Assembly: GCF_028502605.1 (NCBI RefSeq)
Contig: NC_079232.1
Location: 6,138,001 to 6,202,000 of the forward strand
DNA length: 64,000 nucleotides
Direction of reading: 5' to 3'
From: Trichoderma breve
Taxonomy: Eukaryota; Ascomycota; Sordariomycetes; Hypocreales; Hypocreaceae
In this document: positions 26,305-37,175 of the stretch, one piece after another
How the letters are laid out: each line of letters starts with the position of its first letter
Position numbering within the stretch: position 1 is the first letter of the stretch
The notes under the pieces: model-generated
Told to the model about the DNA's origin: nothing
The model's input: only the letters and a program-made list of their open reading frames with translations
Databases searched by the model: none
Made by a program: the position numbers and the translations under genes

Positions 26305-27312
26305 ACAGGTGCGAGCCTGTAGGTATTACCGTACTCGTCCATGTATGAGTCCTGCCTGTATGCTGCGAGGGCCGGGGTGCCTCTTTTTCTCTGGTCAAAG
26401 AGCGCATGTAACTCGATGCCCTTGCCCGCATGTGCATGCAGCCACGCGATGCAAAGTGACAACCGGCGCAAATAAACTGACCGATATCATGGATACTACC
26501 TAGCCAAGATAGCACTTGTGCATGTAGGTACGAGACATGCAAGAAACTTTCTCCGAAACACAACTCTCCCTTTGCCTCTGCTCGCGGGCTCCTTCGTCGG
26601 TGATTTCGTCAAGCGTGGCGCCGCTGCAAACCCAATGGCTACTCGTATTAGCCACTTCAGACGACGCCTGACCAATACACCTCCGTGGACACTCGGGCAT
26701 TCGACATCAAATCCTCCATTCAAGCCCCAATCTCCTTCTAGGCGGGGTTAGAGGCGGTGAAGCAGCGCAGCGAGCCTTTGCAAGCAGTAGTGATATTTTT
26801 TCTCGGTGGCGTATTCAAGTTTGCTACAATCTCCCTCGCTGCCAACCTAGCTCAGCGCCACAACGCAAATATGGCCCGTTCGTTTCGTCGTTGGACGCAT
26901 TCAACTTTGTACAACGGGCTTTAGTAATGCATACAACCCTGGGAGTAATAGCGGCTGAGTCGAGGATGGACAACCCTGGCAGGGCAAAAGGCATACGGAC
27001 GGGCCAGGCCCCGGGAGCCTCGCTCGCCCTTGAGTTTTCAGGTCTCGCGGCCACTGCCCGGAGCAGTAGTCCGCATGCCAGCACCTGCGCTTGAGACCCC
27101 GAGATTGCTCTCCGCACGAATGAGGGTGGCTCCTATGTACCACTAGTACCGGGTCTCGCTCGTATCGGACAGCCAGATCTGCCATCTGTCCCACTGTGTG
27201 ACGGCATGAGGTCAAGACAATGTCTTGTCCACACAGCTACAGTAAGAATGCCGTCTTTACCCCGATGGCTGAATATGCCGGCAGCTACTCCATACAGAGT
27301 ACCAAGTACGTT

Positions 27313-27380
27313 GATGGGGGGCTCACGATGATGGGGGGCTCACGATGATGGGGGGCTCACGATGATGGGGGGCTCACGAT
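27313..27380. repeat. 17-bp minisatellite, four perfect copies
   Basis: Four consecutive identical copies of the 17-base unit GATGGGGGGCTCACGAT run from 27313 to 27380, followed by an extra GATGATGG remnant. Each unit contains a run of six G. The array is intergenic. Perfect identity suggests recent expansion or active length variation (inference). Confidence 0.95.
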
Positions 27381-28483
27381 GATGATGGAAACGATGGTGA
27401 AGACCGTGATGCAAACCTATGCATGTTTTTGTCCTGCTGCTGCCACGAATTTGATGTGAAAGCGATCCAGCCGAGACTGTCTCATTCACTAGGCTATTGC
27501 CATACCTAGCGATCAAGATTCTACAAGCATCATTGCCTCTTGATACCAACCTGAGGCCCACCTGCCGGGATGGGGTACAGCAAATATTAAGATTGCACAT
27601 AAGTAGCTGCGCGACCTAGGCCGTCTCTCGAGTTTCGATGGTTTCTTGACGGTGGTACAAGTTCAAATGCTTCGGCTTGCATGTGATAGCCGGACGCCCC
27701 TTGATCGTCCGGGTATACTGAGCGAAGAGCCTGGCCCAGCCTCAGAGCGTCGGATCAAGCCCGTTCCGCAGCAGGTCGGGTCGGATACGCTTGATGGATG
27801 AGACAGTCTTTGCTTGATTAGTTTTCGTAGCACTTCGTTGAAACGTGAGCCCGAGGCCCAACACATACTAACTTTGTTAGCACAGGAGTCGGGCAGAGAT
27901 GGCATCAGCCTCCATGGAGGACAATGGGGAACCTTGGGCACCTAGTAGTAGCAAGCCGTACTCCATACATGCACGTCAAAACTGCATGTGTGCTTTGTAC
28001 ATGTAGGTAATATCGTCAAGATGCAAGGCCACGTCGACGAGAGTCCCTGTCTCATGCTACCCTAGACCCGATAATTCTCCGTTGGGCGGCCCAAGGGAAA
28101 TGCGACTGCTTTGGTCTGAAAACTGGGCTTTGAAGGGCATAACGTATCATTTTCATAGATATGGATTACGCATTACATATTTGATCTTGGCCGAGATGGA
28201 TTAATGTAGTCACTTTGTGTTCTATGATTGTGGTGGTTTCCTAGCGCCACCAACAAATTATAGTGTAGTTACATGTGCTTCCCTATCTATAACAGGCATC
28301 TAACAGCATCGTGACGGGCAAAAGCATTATTAGTGGAACGAGGCCTCCACTGAATACACTTACTCGAAGCTGTCTAAGTCGTGGCAGTAGTAGGAGTTCT
28401 GACAGTGTCAGTTACAGGCGCGCAAATGGTGAGGCAAACGGAAGATGAAACATCAAACCGGAAAAGAAAAAAGTAATGTTACC

Positions 28484-28512
28484 GGTACTACTTGGTACTA
28501 CTTGGTACTACT
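28484..28512. repeat. 10-bp direct repeat, about three copies
   Basis: The unit GGTACTACTT occurs twice in full and once lacking its last base, just beyond the 3' end of the CREG-like gene. It probably lies in that gene's 3' flank. Confidence 0.85.
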
Positions 28513-28586
28513 GCTAGCATCATACAAACACATGGTCCGTCACATTGTACAGGTCGGCGCGTCTCGAAACTCGAATCACGCATTCA

Positions 28587-29456
28587 TCAAAGCTCACCAT
28601 CACCAGCCTCGTTGATACTCCACTCGCTCCAGCCCTTCTTCTCGCCAGGCAGTTGGATGCTCTGCCACTCCTCCTTGGTGACCTTCTTCCACTCGTCAAT
28701 GGGAATCCATCCAATGTACGCACGATCGCCGAACCCGCCAATCCAGTATACCTGCGTGACAACCAGCCTTGCCCATTCGCTGGCGTGGATGGGGTTGCCA
28801 GGCAGCCAGTACTTGGCATCGCTATGTTTGGTGGTGTAACACGAAGCAAGCCGAACGGCCTCCTTAATGTCCGGGTTGATCGGTTCCAGATAGCCGATGA
28901 GCGAGAACCTGGGCAGGTTGGCGGCAGAGTAGGGCACCGTGTCTGGAAGCGAGGGGGAAGATGAAACGTCTGACTCGGCAAGAGTCGAGGCTTCATTGTA
29001 CTCCTTGTTGCCAAAGTACGGCACGTATGCAGACAGACGAGAGAGGAGCGGGATGCGCTTGGCTGGCGGATACGGAGGCTTCCACTCCACGGCCAGTGTA
29101 AGGTTGGACCCGGCACGGACGTTCTTGAAGCTGGTGGCGATCTTGATGGCTAGGAGCGTAGGGTTGCCTTCATCCTCGCAATCTCCGTAGTAATCTTGCA
29201 AGCCTATTGCAATGCCATCGAGGCCTTCCGGTCGTCTCTCCGCCGCGTCGGCCTCGCCGGAAGATGACGACGATTGGGGGAACACGGTGGACAAAGTGCC
29301 AAGCTTCGAGAGGGCCAAAACTCGGCGGCCCATGACTGCCGACTCGTAGCTCGATGGGATTCGCCTCTCACCGGAGCCGTCACCGAAGAGTGGAGCGGTG
29401 AGCTCGAGGGCGGCGACACAGCCGGAGAGACCACCAATGACACCGAGGAGCTTCAT
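28587..29456 (-). CDS. Secreted CREG/PNPOx-like flavin-fold protein
   Basis: A single exon encodes 289 residues. The ATG at 29456 is chosen because it opens a clear signal peptide (MKLLGVIGGLSGCVAALEL); the frame extends 18 codons further upstream, but that extension would bury the signal. The body matches the pyridoxamine 5'-phosphate oxidase-like, CREG-type split barrel: an early conserved RRVLALSKLGTLST segment, a central LTLAVEWKPP strand, and the C-terminal block HASEWARLVVTQVYWIGGFG followed by YIGWIPIDEW. Family members are secreted or vacuolar glycoproteins. Most CREG proteins do not act as true PNP oxidases, so I infer no enzymatic reaction. A TATA box lies about 110 bases upstream. 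The gene stands alone between spacers. Confidence 0.8.
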   Translation of the reverse strand: MKLLGVIGGLSGCVAALELTAPLFGDGSGERRIPSSYESAVMGRRVLALSKLGTLSTVFPQSSSSSGEADAAERRPEGLDGIAIGLQDYYGDCEDEGNPTLLAIKIATSFKNVRAGSNLTLAVEWKPPYPPAKRIPLLSRLSAYVPYFGNKEYNEASTLAESDVSSSPSLPDTVPYSAANLPRFSLIGYLEPINPDIKEAVRLASCYTTKHSDAKYWLPGNPIHASEWARLVVTQVYWIGGFGDRAYIGWIPIDEWKKVTKEEWQSIQLPGEKKGWSEWSINEAGDGEL

Positions 29457-30052
29457 GGTTACCGATTCTGCAGATAAAAAGAAGCAATGATGATTCTTTT
29501 GCGTCAGCACGAGTCAATCAGTCAGGCAGCAGTTGACGCTGGTAGCAGGCGACACGGGGGTTCTTTATAGACGGGCCCCTTGGTCATGCGTTACAAGGAC
29601 GTATCCTGCCAACTCGACTTTACCCGAGGAAAGCCTTTGATAAACGAACTCAAAAAAAGAGGGAACTGATCTGTAGGAAGTGAGATGTAAGACGCAAGGG
29701 GAAGGGGGGAGATCCCCTGCTCGGGGTCAAGTGATTGTCGAATGGCGTTTGGCAGGTGACTGAGGCCGAGATTGATAAGATCAGATTCATGGCTGCAATT
29801 GGCCACTAGCGGGGCTGAGTGGGCTGATCGATCTTATGCGTGATTCTTGACATCCTCGGGTATAAAAACTCTATTGTCAGCTCTCTTGCAATAAAACTCC
29901 GATACAAGTGATTGAATATGCGAAAACACTTATTTAACTAAAATGAGTTTGGGTTTATTTGGTAAAAAGGATGCAGCGTTAACTGACATATCATTCCCCT
30001 ACTTACAGATACTTGATATCTGTACATTTCAGACATGCTCCATTCCCTTGAT
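29457..30052. other. CREG-like gene promoter and 2EXR gene 3' flank
   Basis: This 596-base gap carries the promoter of the minus-strand CREG-like gene on the left, including a TATA box, and the AT-rich 3' flank of the 2EXR gene on the right (about 29900-30050). No further gene is seen. Confidence 0.6.
29564..29569 (-). promoter_or_regulatory. TATA box of the CREG-like gene
   Basis: TATAAA reads on the minus strand about 108 bases before the ATG at 29456. The position and match are good for a fungal TATA box; the transcription start was not determined. Confidence 0.5.
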
Positions 30053-31207
30053 TCAACCTCTCATGTCCTCGATATACTGTCTTCCATAATCTTTGTACCA
30101 CTTTGCGAGCTTAGTGACCGGCGACAGTTCAAATGTCTGCACTAATTTGACTGTAGGTATTTCGGGATACGACTTTCTGACCTCGTCTTCTTTTATCATA
30201 CCGTCTTCCTTGACATAGCTCTCGATATCTAAAGAGAAAGCGTCGACGTTGTACGACATCCACCCTTGCATTACGAGCTGTTTTGCCTTCTTCCAGGGCC
30301 CCATCAAGGTGGCCGGCGGTCGAACTTGAGTCTGCAATCTGGTAATGGTATCTCTGTGCCACTTGTCCGTGAAGCTACCGTCAGAAGCGCTGGCCATCTC
30401 GTGTAGCAGCTGCTCAAGCCGCTCAACCTCTTTGTCATCTTCTATGTCAACATGGGCAAATGAATTGTGTCCAAAGAGTCGGGCTACTGCATGGGGATGC
30501 CAAGATTGTCTTTCTGCCAGAAATATGTTTCCTGCCATCAGGTAGATGGTGCGGACGTTCGGAAGAAGGCTACTCTCACCAAACAGCCCGGCTACCAACC
30601 GATTGTCGACGTGATCCGCATCCAGCGAGATGGCTCTAGTCTCTTTGAGGAGCTTCGTCTGCAGGGGAATAAACCCATCTTTAGGTATGCGATACGGGGA
30701 AAGATCTAGTATGTCTTTGTGTCCGTTGAACCATGTCCAGGACATGGGGGCGAGAAACTCGTGACAATACAGGGCACCATGCCTATGTGCAACATATCGA
30801 GCCTCCCGACAGACATGAGATACGGGCGGAGGGGTAACACTTGTCCATTCCAGGAACGAAGGCTGAAGATAGCGAAAGGGCCGAAAAATCTGCACAGGCA
30901 AAGCCAGTTCCCATATTTGGCATCTTAGCTCTGGGGGTAGGTGAGAGAAGTAGGGAAACTCGGCTACGCCTCCATTGTGTGACTTGATTTGGCGTTCAAG
31001 TTCTGTGATGCGATGTTCTTGAAGAAGCTGGATTCGTTGTAGCCTTTCGATCACGTGTTGTATTTCTTCAAGGCTCTTTATGGTTGAGATTTGCGAATTG
31101 TACACGCTTGGTTGTATAGAGGTTGTGGTGCATGCTTTATTAACGCAGCATGATGCATCCATGCTGACCATGGACAAAGCTTCGATTTTGGATACAACCT
31201 CGTGCAT
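30053..31207 (-). CDS. 2EXR domain protein of unknown function
   Basis: A single exon encodes 384 residues. Residues about 45-75 form a short Leu/Glu/Gln-rich helix, likely coiled coil. A 2EXR-type region follows, with FPYFSHLPPELRCQIWELAL near residues 84-103, then VSHVCREARYVA, and further conserved aromatic stretches. This domain is greatly expanded in Pezizomycotina, often in F-box-like proteins, and has no established biochemical function. The start is the first ATG of the frame; ATGs at codons 13 and 16 are alternatives. I see no signal peptide or membrane segment. Flanking spacers give no functional link. Confidence 0.78.
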   Translation of the reverse strand: MHEVVSKIEALSMVSMDASCCVNKACTTTSIQPSVYNSQISTIKSLEEIQHVIERLQRIQLLQEHRITELERQIKSHNGGVAEFPYFSHLPPELRCQIWELALPVQIFRPFRYLQPSFLEWTSVTPPPVSHVCREARYVAHRHGALYCHEFLAPMSWTWFNGHKDILDLSPYRIPKDGFIPLQTKLLKETRAISLDADHVDNRLVAGLFGESSLLPNVRTIYLMAGNIFLAERQSWHPHAVARLFGHNSFAHVDIEDDKEVERLEQLLHEMASASDGSFTDKWHRDTITRLQTQVRPPATLMGPWKKAKQLVMQGWMSYNVDAFSLDIESYVKEDGMIKEDEVRKSYPEIPTVKLVQTFELSPVTKLAKWYKDYGRQYIEDMRG

Positions 31208-33229
31208 AATTCAACATAATAACAACTCGGGCCTTGTATGGAGAATTGAAACGAGAGACTGTTACAGAAACTTGTGGCTGTCATGATGAGGATGAAGGGA
31301 TCTTTATGTAGGCTCTGTCGACGGTGAATGGCTGTTGGCAAGTCCATACATCCATGGGGTGAGATGAAGGAATACATTGGGATCAGAGCTCGTCTTTCAG
31401 CAGCATTTATTGTTTGCTGAAGAGATTTGGCATTTCATCATTTATCTCGTGATCAATTGCCTTGCACGCTTTGTTGTGGCAGCTGGGCACGATTTCTTTG
31501 ACAATTCTTGACCCGGAATGGCTTTTACGGCTCGGATGCACACCATAAAGGGGAACTAATTGGAACCACAATCTAGAAAATAGCTATCAATCGATGAGAC
31601 ATGTATCAACTGAGAGGGGGAGGAAATCATTATCACTCATGATGTAAGGAGTGTATACGGAGTAGGGCAAATTGCGTCGAACGTCCACAACAGAAGCGTT
31701 CAGCAGCAGCTAGAAGTCTCACATCTTCCATTGCAAAATCATATAACGACCAAGGATATCTTTTCCTCCATTGTGCGAGTACGCATCTGCCGTGTATCAT
31801 CTAATATGACCATGTGGGGGTTGATCTATTTGTTTGTTTGTTTTCCCTTTTGTTGACGACATTTTCCCCACGGCCTTTAAGCCACTCGTCCCCACCCCTT
31901 TGACTCTGGAACACAAAGCAGTGACAGATTCCACTCAGCTTGGACTGTCATACAGCTAGTACGAGTACTCGGGATCTGGCATTGTTAATTCCCCTCTCCT
32001 CCCTTGTGTCATGCCATTCAGCATCGGATGCCACATGTTGTCATGGGAATGAGCCCTTCAGCTCAGACAGTCCAGACACGCTAATCCCCATGCAGATTCA
32101 AGAGCAATCTTCAGTGAAAGCCTCCGAAAATTGCAAAAATCTGCAAGGAATCCAGATCGAGACACTGGATGTGCAGGGCCATCGGACATCCGGTTGGCTG
32201 TCCCGCACGCTGGATGCACGCACTGCAGCGCCGAAATTTTTGATGCTGAGGAGGACCTGAAACTGGCGAAGCATGTTTGAAGCTGGAGCTGAGATTCCGA
32301 TCCCCGCTGCTGAGGTCATCGCTTGCCGCCCCCAAAAAGGCCGCCACCAGCCCAGCTTTCCGTAGCGGGTGCCACAGGGCGCTACAGGGCACAAATCACA
32401 GTTCAGCACTGCAGTCAACGCTACAGGTGGACCAGTGTTAGCACCCGATAGCGCTGGCCAGCTGCTGTCCACAGTGGGCATCGCACCGCCCCACCCCGCG
32501 ATAATGCTTGTTGCTGCTGCAACCATGTTGACTTTGAGATCCTCCCCAGGCCGGCGGATCCCAGCCAGTCCAATCACAGCAACATCCCACTTACCCAAAA
32601 AGCTCCCCCATGCCACTTTTGCATAATGTTACCTTGATCGATCAAGAGGCTCGCAAATCAGAATCCATTGTTGCCAGCCCGTTTGATACAGCGAGCCGTG
32701 AGGAAAAAGTAAGACGGCGATACCAGGACTGTAAGCTTTTGCTTTGCTTGTGCTTTGTTTTCTTGTCTTGTCTTGTCCCCGCCCTTGCGTTTGTTTGTTT
32801 GTTTTCTCTTGACCCTGCAGCTAACCAGCTCTTCTTCTTCTTCTTCTCTTTCTTCACTGCCCACAGTATCATCGCTTCTCTAACATCTTTGCGCCTCTAG
32901 CGGCCAGACTGATTTCATCTTGAATCATTGTTCTGGTTGTTCCAATCTCCCCCCGGCGTCTTCTCCACCTCGCTCATCAAAGCCTCGACCAGTTGGACGC
33001 CTCAAGAGACAAAGAACGACGAGAGGGGATCCGCAAACGCACATACACCCATACCTGATCACACATACCGCTAGCAATAGTATACATACGCAGAAGCAGA
33101 TATCCTCCGCCGCAGACGCCCACCAGCCAATCGATTCGGCGGCAGCCTCTATCGTTGTTGTCCCCCTGGTCAACAGTCCCTCTCCACCGCCGCCACGTCA
33201 CGCCTTGCAGCGGGTTAGAAAAAAAAATT
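31208..33229. other. Promoter region between 2EXR gene and Dbf2 kinase gene
   Basis: Two divergent promoters share these 2.0 kb. One inverted TACTCCGTA motif lies at 31656. From about 32700 rightwards the plus strand becomes CT-rich, then leads into the kinase gene leader with an A-run just before the ATG. A 172-codon frame on the minus strand (32616-32098) has no recognisable domain, so I do not call it a gene. Confidence 0.5.
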
Positions 33230-35528
33230 ATGGCCAGCTTCATGTCGAGTTTCTTCCCCGGCGGCAGCAGCAGCATCAGCAGCAGCAGCAGCAAGGACAA
33301 GCCGCCGCTGGCTGGTGACGCCGCGCCTCGCCCCGTCACCCCAACCATGAACAACATCAACAGCTTCATCAACCCTCTCAACACGCCGCTGGGAAGCCCC
33401 AGCAAGAAGACGATCCCGCCTGGCGCTCACGACCTCCCCACAGTTTTCGACACCGCTATGAACCTGAATTCCCCCGGCATCGAAACTCCCATCAGGCTGA
33501 CGCGCCCGCAAAGCGTAGTCGCTCCGCTTTCGCCTGGCAAGGCCACCACCACCACCCAGCCTCCCCCTCAGCCTCACGTACAGCCCCTGGGCAAGCAGCC
33601 TATCGAGGAGCTCAGCGCTGCGGTCCAGGAAGCCGTACAAAGCGCAACAAAGGGCAGAGCATCACCGGGCACTGGTAGAGCGTCTCCTGGCACCGGTAGA
33701 GCATCGCCTGGCACTCCCCGGCGGCGACAGCCTCAGGACAATGCGCCCGTGCCCCGTCTCGCCGCTCACGACCAGGACCGCCAACCCCACCACAGCCATG
33801 CGGCGCTCTCTCGCCAGCAGGCCTACGAGACAAAGGATCGTCCCATCATCGCGAAGAGATTTAACACCGTTCGCGGTTTGACGGATGAGGAGCGTGAGAT
33901 TCTCCAGAGACCCAATGTTCGCCGAATGGTCAATGTAACGCAGCTATGTAAGTCTTTGTCCTGTGCAAATGTGTGGAGGGGAACTGGGGGTCAAATCCTT
34001 TACCTCTAGGTGTTGCATTGCTGCCGACCAACCGATTGACTGACTGAATTGCCTCTCTGCTTACAGATTTCCTCGATTATTACTTTGACCTTCTCACATA
34101 TGTCGGCGCGAGACAAAAGAGGCTGGCTGCCTTCAAGGCCGAGTTCCCGGAACCCCCCGAGACGGACGACGAAACTCACGGACTTATGTGGTCCAAGTAT
34201 ACTGGCCGAGAGCGTGCCAACCTTCGAAAGCGTCGGATCCGACTAAGACAGGGCGACTTCCAGATCCTCACTCAGGTTGGCCAGGGCGGCTACGGCCAAG
34301 TGTTCCTGGCACAGAAAAAGGACACGCGGGAAGTGTGCGCCCTCAAGGTCATGAGCAAGAAGCTGCTTTTCAAGCTGGACGAAGTTCGACACGTTCTCAC
34401 AGAACGCGATATTCTGACCACAGCCCAGAGCGATTGGCTTGTTCGGCTCCTGTATTCGTTTCAGGATGACAAAAACATATACCTTGCCATGGAGTACGTG
34501 CCTGGTGGCGATTTCCGCACCCTTCTCAACAACACTGGGGTGCTGTCTAACCGACATGCCCGCTTCTACATCGCCGAAATGTTCTGCTCTGTCGATGCCC
34601 TCCATAAGCTCGGCTACATCCATCGAGATCTAAAGCCAGAGAATTTCCTCGTCGACTCCACTGGTCACGTCAAGCTTACCGACTTTGGTCTCGCTGCCGG
34701 CGTTCTAGCTCCATCAAAGATTGAATCTATGCGACTCAAGTTGGAACGGGCCTCGGAGACTCCTGTACCGTTTGGCAAGCCAATTGGGCAGCGAACCGTG
34801 GCCGAGCGTCGAGAGGGCTATCGAACCATGCGCGAGAGCGATGTCAATTACGCAAAGTCTATTGTCGGCTCGCCCGACTACATGGCACCAGAAGTCCTCA
34901 GAGGGGAAGAGTATGATTACACTGTAGATTACTGGAGTTTGGGCTGCATGCTGTTTGAGGCACTCACTGGCTTTCCGCCATTCGCTGGCGCTACTCCCGA
35001 CGAGACATGGCGGAATCTGAAGCACTGGAAAGAGGTTCTCAAGAGGCCTGTCTGGGAAGATCCCAACTACTTTTTGAGCAACCGGACTTGGAGTTTCATA
35101 ACAACGTGAGTGAAAACGGCCCCCCACCCTTCCATATCCTGCCTTGGCCCCCCTGAGCTAACACAGAAAAAAGATGCATCAATTCACGGGCCAAACGTTT
35201 TTCCAATATTAAGGATATCTACGAACATCAGTACTTTTCCGAAGTCGATTGGGACACGCTGCGGCAGACACGGGCACCGTTTGTTCCAGAGCTGGACTCG
35301 GAGACAGACGCCGGCTACTTTGACGATTTCGGCAACGACGCCGACATGGCCAAGTATAAGGAGGTACACGACAAACAGGCCGCGCTGGAGAACATGGCCG
35401 AGCGTGAGGAAGAGATGAGCAAGAGCCTCTTTGTCGGCTTCACGTTCCGGCACCGCAAGCCGGCCACGGAAGACGGCGTCCCCCGGAAGCGCATCCCGAC
35501 GGACGAGTCGTTTGGGACCATGTTTTAG
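33230..35528 (+). CDS. dbf2: Dbf2/Sid2-type NDR-family protein kinase
   Basis: Three exons, 33230-33947, 34067-35105 and 35174-35528, encode about 703 residues. The first 200 are low-complexity (Ser, Pro, Gln; three GRASPGT repeats). A Mob-binding N-terminal regulatory region follows (TDEEREILQRPNV to KAEF, about 205-265). The AGC kinase domain has the glycine loop GQGGYG (about 311-316), catalytic Lys333, HRD at 425-427, DFG at 445-447, the activation-loop phosphosite in VGSPDYM (Ser508) and APE at 513-515, with the long insert typical of NDR kinases. The C-terminal hydrophobic motif FVGFTF contains Thr676. Dbf2/Sid2 with Mob1 drives mitotic exit and septation at the spindle pole body and division site. 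The last intron uses an AAAAAAG acceptor beyond a skipped CAG. Confidence 0.95.
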
Positions 35529-37175
35529 GGCAGACCAATGGGATACGAGTGTTACTATCGCAGGGCTGCATTCCGCCGGACGAGGTATTGTTGACTTTTT
35601 GGTCTTTGTTCTCAGGGCTTTTTTGACTTTGAGATTTTACACCTCTGCATGTGTTTTTTTCTTAATGATGTTTTTTCCCCCGCCGCTTTGCCTGTCTGCC
35701 TTGCCCTTTTGGGGGTTTCCTCTTCCTTTCTTTTCTGGTTACGATACCCCAACGTGTCGGCCATTGGCATTCAAAAACCACATGCTACTACTACTACTCG
35801 TTTAATGTGCTACTAGCCATTTTCTTTTTTTCATCATCTGTTATGTTCTTTTGTTATGGATTTGGAGTTTGCAGAGAAAAGGATTATCGACCAAAAACTA
35901 AAAAGATGCGCGGGTTGGTGTGAGTCTGGCTCTTCTCATGGTATAAAGGACGGCATGCAAGGGGCGGACTGCCAGGTTGGCCGGGCTGGCATTGGGATTC
36001 CGGGGCGGAATTGATGCATTCATGTAGGAGTAACGAGCACGAGTATATGGTACACAGGTAGACAATCGAATGTATGACTTTTGCATGAAAGTGCCAGTGT
36101 CAGTGTTAGTGTCAGTGTGTCGTGTCGGTGATACTTGTCAGCGCCTTCACATGGTGAACAAAACAGAGTTTTCCAAAATAGGAATTTATTGTAAAGTCTG
36201 TCTCTGCAGAAATACTCCCCATCGATACTATCATGCGTCTTTCCAACAGTAACGCGTGCAATCAACAAACTCCTCCCATCATTGCCCAGTCATTCAAAAA
36301 CAGGGGTAGCGCCCAAAATCATATATAGAAAACAAACCAGGAATTCTTGCGCCGCAGCCAATCTCCGTCAAGTAGAAAGCCTTTCCCATCGAGTCAATTC
36401 TCTCGTAAAGCGAAAAGCAGAAACAAAGGAAAAGGTGGATATCCCTCATTCAAACGTTGAAAATAAACCGAATAAACGACAATAAGAGAATAAGAAGAAA
36501 GCGGACTCGTTCCTCCCGGGGCGTTGGTTGAGAAGCAAATTGAAGGCGCCACCCAAACTATCCCAAAATTAATCTATCATGTGATTCATCCGACGACAGA
36601 GAGGCGAAAAATATGCGGTGGATGTATCAACCAGCTTCTTCCATCTTCAGTTCAGATCTTGGCCATATGGATGGCCCTTGTATTTTTTGCTTTAATGGGC
36701 CTAATGTGATTGATTATGTAGACGTCGAATCGAGGGAATTTGAGTCGCCGTCGAGGCGCAATAAGCCACCCTCGGTCGGTTTTTGGTGGACGCCTCCTTT
36801 TCGCCATGGTTGCGGATATCAAACCAAAAACACTCCAATGAATTTCTCCACCCATATTTCCCGGAACAAAATCATCAGACCGTGAGAAACAGTCGTGCTA
36901 ACAAATAAAAATTCAGACCCAGGTATCATTGCTTGAACCATCGCGCCGTGGAGATGCCCATTCTTTTGCGCCCAATTTCCTACATACCGCCCAAGACTCA
37001 TTTGCAAGTAATGCAAAACCACCAGTATTAAAAGCCTGCTCCTTCATATAGCCTTCCAAGAGTTGGATTAATTTTTTTTGAATTTTCATATGGCAAGGAA
37101 ACCAACCAGTGATTTTATGCCATTTGTTTCGTTTCAATATTAAAAAAAAATCAAAAAGTTGAAATCCAGTGGCCT
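35529..37175. other. Convergent 3' flanks of dbf2 and areA
   Basis: The genes on both sides end here. T-rich runs follow dbf2 and A-rich or AT-rich stretches precede areA (about 36250-37170). A degenerate CAGTGT run lies near 36090-36120. The areA 3' UTR is expected here; in Aspergillus this region governs nitrogen-dependent mRNA stability, but I cannot identify the element by eye. No further gene is supported. Confidence 0.5.

Larger units (their letters stand above)
23944..28586. other. 4.6 kb intergenic spacer upstream of MED12
   Basis: The left end is the MED12 promoter and leader. The remainder contains no gene I can support: open frames are shorter than about 200 codons, lie opposite each other and lack domains. 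It is rich in short simple-sequence tracts: CCATCT repeats at 26281-26304, a 17-bp tandem repeat at 27313-27380 and a 10-bp repeat at 28484-28512. There are many short GTACTCGTA-like words. I see no terminal inverted repeats or transposase remnants. Confidence 0.5.

Noticed and set aside
27313..27380. Tandem repeat considered as a CRISPR-like array
   Set aside because: Units are directly abutting with no unique spacers, and the genome is eukaryotic; it is a minisatellite.
32098..32616. 172-codon minus-strand frame in the dbf2 upstream region
   Set aside because: No domain, a competing plus-strand frame, and no signal peptide or splice support.
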